Shown here: positions 57,177-64,000 of the stretch, in pieces
Numbering within the stretch: the first letter of the stretch is position 1
Layout: each line of letters begins with the position of its first letter
NCBI GenBank assembly: GCA_021791415.1
Contig: JAJYWQ010000058.1
Span: forward strand, 1 to 64,000
Reading direction: 5' to 3'
Length of the DNA stretch: 64,000 nt
DNA from: a bacterium
GTDB taxonomy: Bacteria > Chloroflexota > Dormibacteria > Aeolococcales > Bog-877
Program-made: the position numbers and the translations under genes
Notes under the pieces: model-generated
Databases searched by the model: none
What the model saw: only the letters and a program-made list of their open reading frames with translations
What the model was told of the DNA's origin: nothing

Positions 57177-58717
57177 TCGCCGTCGCTGCGCCGGGCTACC
57201 CACTCCACTTCGTCCCCGCTGGCGACCTCCTGGGGATCCTCCCCATCCTGATCGTCGGGGGAGGGGCGGTGGTGGTCCTGGTTTGGGACCTGATCCGTCC
57301 TCGTGGTCAGGAGGTGTGGCTGGCAGGACTGACGGGTCTCTTCCTGTTGGCAGCTCTGGGGACCGCCATCGGGCAGTGGGTCGCCAACTCCGGCCCGATC
57401 GTGGTCTTCAACGGGGCTTACGCCAATGACCGCTTCGCGCTCTTCGCCGACTTCGTGGTGCTGATCACCGCCCTGGCGGTGGTTGTTCTCAGCCCCGGTT
57501 ATCTGCGGCGCCGGGGGCTGGCGGAGGGCGAGTACTACATCCTGCTCCTGGCCTCGGTGGCCGGGATGCTGGTATTGGACGGGGCCCTCAACCTGATCGT
57601 CGTCTTCCTGGGCATCGAGCTGCTCTCCATCCCGCTCTACGTCCTTGCCGGCTTCGCCCGCGACGACCAGCGCAGCCAGGAGGGGGCTATGAAGTACCTT
57701 TTGCTGGGCGGCTTCGCCTCCGGCTTCCTCCTGTATGGCATGGCCCTCCTGTACGGGGAGACCGGTCACACCTCCCTCACCGCCATCCACGCCTTCCTCC
57801 TTCGCGACGCGACCGCAGGGCACGTCGACCCCATGGTCCTGGCGGCGGTGGGCCTGCTGGCGGTGGGCCTGGCCTTCAAGGTGTCCGCGGCACCCTTCCA
57901 CTGGTGGACTCCCGACGTCTACCAGGGCTCTCCGGCGGTGGTGACGACCTTCATGTCGGTCGCCACCAAGGTGGCGGCCTTCGCGGTCTTCCTGCGCCTC
58001 TTCTCGGCCACCCTCGCCCCCTACCGGGCCGAGTGGACGGTGCCCATCGCGGTGGTGGCGATCATCTCCATGATCTACGGCAACGTGGTGGCGGTGGCCC
58101 AGACCTCTCTCAAGCGCCTCCTGGCCTACTCTGGGATCGCCCAGGCCGGCTACATCATGATCGGGGTGGCTCTGGGCCGTCCGGACGGCACCCAGGCGTC
58201 GCTCTACTACCTGGCCGCCTACGCCTTCATGAACACCGGCGCCTTCGCCGTGGTCACCATCCTCAGTCGCCGGGGCGAGGACTGCGATCGCTACTCCGAG
58301 CTGGCCGGGCTGGGCCGGCGGGAGCCGCTGCTGGCGGGTCTCATGTCCCTGTTCATGCTGTCGCTGGCGGGATTCCCTCTCACTGTCGGTTTCTTCGGGA
58401 AGTTCTTCCTGTTCTCGGCGGCCATCCACGACGGGCAGTTGGCGCTCGCCATCTGGGGCATCCTGACCTCGGCCGTCTCCCTCTTCTACTACCTAAGGGT
58501 GATCCTCAAGATGTACGCACCGGCTGCGGACGTCGGACCGGTTGAGGAATTCGAGGTGGCTTCGGTCTCGCCCGAAGGCACAGCCGTGGCGGCGCCCACC
58601 GCAGTGGGCCCGGCGGTCTTGGTGGTGGCCCTGGCCGGGGCCGGCACCATCGTGCTGGGGATCTTCCCGGCCCTCATCTACACCCTCCTCCAAGGCATCT
58701 CGGTCGTCCACGGCTGA
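57173..58717 (+). CDS. nuoN: NADH-quinone oxidoreductase subunit N
   Basis: IELLSIPLYVLAGFARDDQRSQEGAMKYLLLGGFASGFLLYG, FKVSAAPFHWWTPDVYQGSPAVVTTFMSVATK. Confidence 0.96.
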   Translation: MIAVAAPGYPLHFVPAGDLLGILPILIVGGGAVVVLVWDLIRPRGQEVWLAGLTGLFLLAALGTAIGQWVANSGPIVVFNGAYANDRFALFADFVVLITALAVVVLSPGYLRRRGLAEGEYYILLLASVAGMLVLDGALNLIVVFLGIELLSIPLYVLAGFARDDQRSQEGAMKYLLLGGFASGFLLYGMALLYGETGHTSLTAIHAFLLRDATAGHVDPMVLAAVGLLAVGLAFKVSAAPFHWWTPDVYQGSPAVVTTFMSVATKVAAFAVFLRLFSATLAPYRAEWTVPIAVVAIISMIYGNVVAVAQTSLKRLLAYSGIAQAGYIMIGVALGRPDGTQASLYYLAAYAFMNTGAFAVVTILSRRGEDCDRYSELAGLGRREPLLAGLMSLFMLSLAGFPLTVGFFGKFFLFSAAIHDGQLALAIWGILTSAVSLFYYLRVILKMYAPAADVGPVEEFEVASVSPEGTAVAAPTAVGPAVLVVALAGAGTIVLGIFPALIYTLLQGISVVHG

Positions 58718-58728
58718 GCGGAGGGGAT

Positions 58729-59523
58729 GTGAGCGACCGGGGAGAACCGTCCACCCCGGCACCGTCTCGCCCCGTTCATCTCCGCGGGCTCGTCAGCCTG
58801 GTCATCCCCGCCCATAACGAGGAGCCCAACATGCCCCGGGTGGTGGGGGGTGCGCTCACGGCGCTGCGGGAGGTGGCCGACACCTTCGAGGTGGTGCTGG
58901 TTGACGACGGGAGCACCGACCGGACCGTCGACGAGGCCCGCCGGGCCATGGGAGCCAGCGCCGACCGGTTGCGCGTCGTGAGCCACCACCGCAAGTCAGG
59001 GTATGGGGTGACCGTCGCTGACGGCCTGCGGGCGGCCCGCGGCGACTGGGTGGCCTTCATGGACGGCGACGGCCAGTTCGACCCGGCCGACCTCGCCCGG
59101 CTGGCTGCCAGGGCCGAGGGAGCGGATCTGGTGGCGGGCTTCCGGATGCGGCGCGCCGACCCCTGGCACCGCTCGGTCGTGAGCCGGACCTTCAACGTTT
59201 TCGTGCGGGTCCTCTACGGCGTCCGCTATCGCGACGTGGATTGCGGCTTCAAGCTGATGAGGCGCGAGGTCCTGGTGGCCGCTCATCCCATCCTGGCCCG
59301 CTCGGCGCTGCTGAACACCGAGATCTACTTCAAGACCAGGCGCGCGGGGCTGCGCGTGACCCAGGTGGGGCTCACCCACCACCCGCGGGTCGCCGGGGTG
59401 AGGTCCGGAGGAAGGTTGGTGCCCATACTGAGAGCGGTCCGGGAGCTGGTCAAGCTGCGCTGGCGGTTGGCCCGGAGCTGGGCACCGCCGCCTAGGCCGC
59501 CCTCCGGAAGCTCTCCAGGGTGA
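58729..59523 (+). CDS. Family 2 glycosyltransferase (polyprenyl-phosphate mannosyltransferase-like)
   Basis: LVSLVIPAHNEEPNMPRVV, VVLVDDGSTDRTVDEAR, WVAFMDGDGQFDPADL, DVDCGFKLMRREV. Confidence 0.85.
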   Translation: MSDRGEPSTPAPSRPVHLRGLVSLVIPAHNEEPNMPRVVGGALTALREVADTFEVVLVDDGSTDRTVDEARRAMGASADRLRVVSHHRKSGYGVTVADGLRAARGDWVAFMDGDGQFDPADLARLAARAEGADLVAGFRMRRADPWHRSVVSRTFNVFVRVLYGVRYRDVDCGFKLMRREVLVAAHPILARSALLNTEIYFKTRRAGLRVTQVGLTHHPRVAGVRSGGRLVPILRAVRELVKLRWRLARSWAPPPRPPSGSSPG

Positions 59524-60433
59524 GCTTGAGCCCCTCCTCAAGAGGGATCTGCGGAGTCCAGCCCAACCGGTCCCGGGCTCGCGCCGGGTCGAGGTAGCTG
59601 GCGGGGACCTCGCCGGGCCGTGCCGGAACGAACTCGGGCGCGGCCGGAATCCCCGCCAGCGCTGCGAGCGTCCTGGCGACCGTGATGATCGAGGTGGGCC
59701 TTCCGGTGCCGATGTTGATCGGCCCCTGGGCGGTGGCGCCCAAGGCGAGCAGGTTGGCGCGGGCCACATCCCCCACGTACACGAAGTCGCGGGTCTGCTC
59801 GCCGGTCCCGGTGACCCGCGGAGGCTCGCCGCGCAGGAGGCGGCGGCAGCTGATGGCCACCATGCCTGCCTCCCCCGTCCCATCCTGGTGCGGGCCGTAG
59901 ACGTTGCCGTAGCGCAGGGCGGCGTACGAGAGCTTGAACGTCCGCTGGAACATCCCGAGGTATCCTTCACCGGCCAGCTTGGCAGCGCCATAGGGTGCCA
60001 AGGGACGGGCCGGAGCGGTCTCACTAGTGGGTAGCCGGCGGGCGCGACCGTATATGGCGCCCCCCGAGGAGGCGAACACGAACCGGGGCCGTCCGGCGTC
60101 CACCACCGCCCGCAGCAGCGCAAGGGTGGCCACGACGTTGTTGAGGGCGTCCGCGGCCGGGTCGCGCAGCGACCGGCTCACCCCGCCCTGGGCTGCCAGA
60201 TGGAGGACTGCTGTGGGCTGGAAACGGGCCAGGGAGGTGAGCGCCTCGGGGGTCGAGAGCTCCGCCTCCACCCTGTCCGCCTCCGGGGGGATCTCGACTC
60301 CGCAGGAGTGGCGGAGGTCATCGATGACCAGTACGCGAGCCCCCTCAGCGAGAAGGAGGGCCACGGTGTGGGTCCCGATGAACCCGGCACCTCCGGTGAC
60401 CACCACCCGAGGAGCCGCTTTGGAAGGGGTCAC
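59492..60433 (-). CDS. NAD-dependent sugar epimerase/dehydratase (UDP-glucose 4-epimerase-like)
   Basis: VVVTGGAGFIGTHTVALLLAEGARVLVIDDL, LHLAAQGGVSRSLRDP, APYGAAKLAGEGYLGMF, GTGEQTRDFVYVGDVA. Confidence 0.9.
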   Translation of the reverse strand: MTPSKAAPRVVVTGGAGFIGTHTVALLLAEGARVLVIDDLRHSCGVEIPPEADRVEAELSTPEALTSLARFQPTAVLHLAAQGGVSRSLRDPAADALNNVVATLALLRAVVDAGRPRFVFASSGGAIYGRARRLPTSETAPARPLAPYGAAKLAGEGYLGMFQRTFKLSYAALRYGNVYGPHQDGTGEAGMVAISCRRLLRGEPPRVTGTGEQTRDFVYVGDVARANLLALGATAQGPINIGTGRPTSIITVARTLAALAGIPAAPEFVPARPGEVPASYLDPARARDRLGWTPQIPLEEGLKLTLESFRRAA

Positions 60434-60552
60434 CGGGCCATGGTAACCGAGCCCGTCCGCCCCTCCCAAGTTCAGCCCGATCACGGATGGTGGGAGAATT
60501 TGGCGGACGGGCAGGCGCCCCCCGGTACGATGAGAGCGCAGGCGGAGGAGAC

Positions 60553-62130
60553 TTGAGCAAAATCGCGCGTCGCTTCGGCATGCTCGGAGCCGGGAGCGAG
60601 GCCACCCAGCGGCGCTGGTTGCTGGCGGCGCTGCTGCTCTTCCTGCTCCTGCGACTTCCGTCCTGGTTCGAGCCGCACTGGTACACGGACGAGGCGGGCT
60701 ACGCCAACACCGCCTACCTCGCCGCCCACGGTCGGGTCCTCTACCTCACGGTCTGGAACAACAAGCCCCCGCTCCTGTTCTGGATATATGACCTGGCCCT
60801 CAGCTGGTTCGGTCCCAGCGAACTAGGTCTGCACCTCATCTCCACCCTGGCGGGAGGGCTGACGCTGGCGGTCATCTGGCAGATGGTCCGCCGGGAGTGG
60901 GGGGGGAGGGGGATGGGCAGGACGATGGTGGTCGCCACGCTGCTGCTCGGCCTGCCACTTCTGAGCGCAGAGTTGGCCCTGCCGGAGAACTTCCTCATCT
61001 TCCCGGAGGCGGCGGGGATGCTGCTGGTGCTGCGATCCTTCTCCGAGCGGGGAAGGTGGCGGGCGGCGCTGGAACTGGCGGCGGGGGTGGCTTTCGGTCT
61101 GGCCTGCCTCATCCAACAGACGGCGGCAGGACCGCTTTTGGCGATGGTGTTCCTGCTTGCCCTCAGGCCCCGGGCCGGATCGGTCCGCGGCGCCCTCAGG
61201 GTGCTGGCCGCCGCCGCGGTGATCACCCTCGCGGGAATAGCCCCCTACCTCTTCTGGGCCGGACCCAGCCACGTCTATTACTTCCTGGTGACCTCCTTTG
61301 AGGGCTACACCTCGCGCACCCTTCCCCTCAACTTCCTCACCCTCCTTCCCCGGGCAGCCGCAGGGCTCCTGCTGGTCCTGGGGGTGGTCGCGGCACGGAA
61401 GCGGGATCCGCGCTCGGTCCTGATCTGGACCTGGTTGGGGGTGGACCTCTTGACCTACGTCCTTCCCAACCGGCCCTACCCGTTTCATCTTCTGCCCGCC
61501 GCGGTGCCCCTGGCCCTGGTGGTGGGCCGGCTGCCCCGGCCCTCGCTGGGAGCGCTTCGTCTCTCGTTCGCTCCCCTGGTGGCCGGCGCCCTTCTCAGCG
61601 CCGCCCTCTGGGGCCAGCTGATGGTCAGCTACCTGCCGATCGACGACTTCTACACGGCCGGGCGCACCGTCCTCTACTACCCCATGTTCGTGGGCCGGGC
61701 CACCGGCGTCGTGTCCAAGGCCAGCTACCAGGACTTCTACGACTACCGGGTGCGCGCCGAGGCCGAGGCCGGAAGCTGGATCCGGGCCCACGGGCTGACC
61801 GGTGCGCGGACGGTGGTCTGGTCGGCGGACAGCTGGGCCTATCTCTTGGTCCCGGTGCGCTCGGTGATGCCAGCACCGCCCATCTACAAGGACTTCGACT
61901 GGCTGGGCCAGTCGGGCCTGATCCAGCGGACCATCAAGGAGCGGCCCGAGCTGATCTTGGTCACCAACGACGCCCTCAACGGCTACGGGCCCCTGCAGCC
62001 GATCCTCAGCCGCCTGTACACCAAGGTGGAGACGTCCTCGGACGGATCCCTCTGGCTGCTCAACTCAGACCTGCAGCAGGTGGGTCTCAGCCGCGCATTG
62101 GGTCAGACGTCCCAGACGTCCGCTGGCTAA
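60553..62130 (+). CDS. ArnT/GT39-like membrane glycosyltransferase
   Basis: PHWYTDEAGYANTAYLAAHGRVLYLTVWNNKPPLLFWIYDLALSWFGPSELGLHLIS; ggcggaggag before TTG start. Confidence 0.75.
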   Translation: MSKIARRFGMLGAGSEATQRRWLLAALLLFLLLRLPSWFEPHWYTDEAGYANTAYLAAHGRVLYLTVWNNKPPLLFWIYDLALSWFGPSELGLHLISTLAGGLTLAVIWQMVRREWGGRGMGRTMVVATLLLGLPLLSAELALPENFLIFPEAAGMLLVLRSFSERGRWRAALELAAGVAFGLACLIQQTAAGPLLAMVFLLALRPRAGSVRGALRVLAAAAVITLAGIAPYLFWAGPSHVYYFLVTSFEGYTSRTLPLNFLTLLPRAAAGLLLVLGVVAARKRDPRSVLIWTWLGVDLLTYVLPNRPYPFHLLPAAVPLALVVGRLPRPSLGALRLSFAPLVAGALLSAALWGQLMVSYLPIDDFYTAGRTVLYYPMFVGRATGVVSKASYQDFYDYRVRAEAEAGSWIRAHGLTGARTVVWSADSWAYLLVPVRSVMPAPPIYKDFDWLGQSGLIQRTIKERPELILVTNDALNGYGPLQPILSRLYTKVETSSDGSLWLLNSDLQQVGLSRALGQTSQTSAG

Positions 62131-62139
62131 GATCGGGGG

Positions 62140-63453
62140 GTGCGGCGGTGGCTGGGTCCTCCGGCGGTTGGCCTCGCGATGATCGCGCTGCTGGCTGGAT
62201 GCGGGCAGCCCACCGCAGCCGGGCCAAGGCCCACCCGGTCTCCCTCTCCGCCCTCGGTCGCCCAGCTCGTGGAGGCGGCGGCAAACACCTTCATGAGCCA
62301 GATGGCGGCTGGCGACTACCTGGCCCAGTGGAGCGAGCTGGCGCCGCCGGCACGGGCGATGTGGCCGTCGGAGGCCGCCCGGTCCGCCTTTCTCGCGGCC
62401 AAGTTCCAGGGAGCAGCGGCCGTGACCGGCTACCGGTTGGGAGCGCCAGCCCCCTCGTCCACCTGGGTCGACAGGGAGGATCCGGCGGTGCAGGTGGCGG
62501 GTGCCTACACGGTCTCCGTCCAAGTGCAGTTCAGTTCAGCGGCACAGGTCCTGCCGTCCGGGGTGGGCGCTGACTATTCCAAGCTGGCTCTGATGCTCAT
62601 TCCGCAAGCCTCAGGGCCCCCGCTGGTGGTGGGGGAGGGGCCATGCTCGATCGACGCGCCGATCATCGTCCCGCCGTCGCCACCCACGGAGAGCGCGTCT
62701 GTCCCCATTCTCATGTACCACGTGGTGGCCCCCTTCCCAATCCCCGCTCAATGGAACAGCACCTATGCATACGATCTGGAGTACGGGCTCACCGTCACCC
62801 CGTCGCAGTTCGCCGCCCAGATGGCCTACCTCTCAGGAGCCGGAGCTCACGCCATCTCGCTCACCCGGCTGGCGGACTTCCTCCTGTACGGGCTGCCGCT
62901 TCCGCCCAAGCCCGTCGCCATCACCTTCGACGACGGTCGGGAGAGCCCCCTCCAGAACGCCGTCCCCGTCCTCCGCACCTACGGCTACACCGCCACCTTC
63001 TTCGTCCCCAGCGGGCTGGTCGGCAGATACGTGACCACCAGGGCGGGCACCAATCCTCAGCACTACCTGACCTGGACTCAGATCGACCAGCTGGCTCACA
63101 GCGGATTCTGGATCGAGGACCACACCCTCTTCGACAACACCGCCCTCTGGGGGCTTTCCAGCTCGGAGGTGCAGCAGCTGGCCGGACAGACCGGGGCCAC
63201 CATCGCGGCCCAGACGGGAATTCCAGTACAGTTCATCGCCTACAGCGGGCTCTGGCCCTTCGCCACCGCCGCTCAGAGCGGGCCGGCCGAGACAACGCTG
63301 TTCCAGGAGCTTGCCCAGCTCGGGTACGTCGGCGGGGCGGTCGATGCACGGGTGGACTCGGCCACCCAGGCCACCGGCGAGATCTGGCAGATGCCCCGGG
63401 TTCGGGTGAACCCCAACGAGGCAGGGTCCGCTCTCGGCCCCTGGCTGTCATAG
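62140..63453 (+). CDS. Lipoprotein with polysaccharide deacetylase (NodB-type) domain
   Basis: Lipobox LLAGCG; VPILMYHVV, PVAITFDDGRESPLQNAVPVLRTYGYTATFFVPSG. Confidence 0.87.
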   Translation: MRRWLGPPAVGLAMIALLAGCGQPTAAGPRPTRSPSPPSVAQLVEAAANTFMSQMAAGDYLAQWSELAPPARAMWPSEAARSAFLAAKFQGAAAVTGYRLGAPAPSSTWVDREDPAVQVAGAYTVSVQVQFSSAAQVLPSGVGADYSKLALMLIPQASGPPLVVGEGPCSIDAPIIVPPSPPTESASVPILMYHVVAPFPIPAQWNSTYAYDLEYGLTVTPSQFAAQMAYLSGAGAHAISLTRLADFLLYGLPLPPKPVAITFDDGRESPLQNAVPVLRTYGYTATFFVPSGLVGRYVTTRAGTNPQHYLTWTQIDQLAHSGFWIEDHTLFDNTALWGLSSSEVQQLAGQTGATIAAQTGIPVQFIAYSGLWPFATAAQSGPAETTLFQELAQLGYVGGAVDARVDSATQATGEIWQMPRVRVNPNEAGSALGPWLS

Positions 63454-63462
63454 GAGGCGAAG

Positions 63463-63960
63463 ATGGACCGAGAGGAGCTCGAGGTGGTGGTGGAGATCCC
63501 CAGGGGGAGCCGCAACAAGTACGAAATGGACCACTCGACCCATCGCATCCGCCTGGACCGGGTGCTGCACTCCTCGGTCCACTATCCCACCGACTACGGG
63601 TACATCCCCGACACGCTGGCCGAGGACGGCGATCCCCTGGACGCACTGGTGGTGGTCGAGGATGGGACGTTCCCGGGCTGCTCGGTCCCGGCTCGGCCCA
63701 TCGGGCTCCTGCACATGGCGGACGAGAACGGGAAGGACGTGAAGGTGCTCTGCGTCGCGGCCTCGGATCCCCGTTTCGATGAGATCGGCGAGTTGGGCGA
63801 CCTGGCTCCCCACTGGCTGCGGGAGATCGAGATCTTCTTCGAGACCTACAAGCGCCTCGAGGACTCCAAGGAGGTGTCCGTCGGCGGCTGGGAGGGGCGC
63901 GAGGCAGCCTGGGGGGCGATCCTCGACTGCCGGCGGCGGCTGGGGGAGTCGGCGGGCTGA
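63463..63960 (+). CDS. ppa: Inorganic pyrophosphatase
   Basis: VVEIPRGSRNKYEMDHSTHRIRLDRVLHSSVHYPTDYGYIPDTLAEDGDPLDALVV. Confidence 0.95.
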   Translation: MDREELEVVVEIPRGSRNKYEMDHSTHRIRLDRVLHSSVHYPTDYGYIPDTLAEDGDPLDALVVVEDGTFPGCSVPARPIGLLHMADENGKDVKVLCVAASDPRFDEIGELGDLAPHWLREIEIFFETYKRLEDSKEVSVGGWEGREAAWGAILDCRRRLGESAG

Positions 63961-64000
63961 AGTCGGCCCCGCTGCGACTGCCTAGAATGGACTTGGTTTC

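Noticed and set aside
1-64000. CRISPR array
   Set aside because: No regularly spaced short repeats seen anywhere in the window

Overview
High-GC bacterial chromosome segment, densely coding. Left edge (about 1-2595): remnant of a small tRNA-Thr-integrated element with a frameshifted tyrosine integrase, a BrnT-like/ribbon-helix-helix pair, a HicB-like orphan and a duplicated tRNA 3' end. The rest is mostly chromosomal: RidA-hydrolase fusion, class-V aminotransferase, folE/SDR/ribD-like cassette, LysE exporter, acetoacetyl-CoA synthetase, tRNA-Gln, a CsoR plus permease-YHSx3 metal locus, MerR/HpnH divergon, moaA, a kdp locus (split and duplicated KdpD, plus kdpFABC and an unlisted micropeptide), glycosyltransferases, K+ channel, BipA, ProC, aquaporin-like channel, PatB-like aminotransferase, ArsR/AHSA1 pair, tRNA-Gly, and a complete nuoA-N set split by an antisense flippase. 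It ends with surface-polysaccharide genes and pyrophosphatase. Main points for follow-up: (1) a stand-alone tandem KdpD sensor protein divergent from its histidine kinase; (2) a recurring TANNNT-N6/7-start arrangement suggesting many leaderless mRNAs; (3) a MerR/HpnH divergent promoter with a 19-bp spacer and symmetric operator; (4) the tRNA-Thr mini-element; (5) a DUF318-type permease with three C-terminal YHS domains. Family names come from reading motifs by eye; no database search was run.
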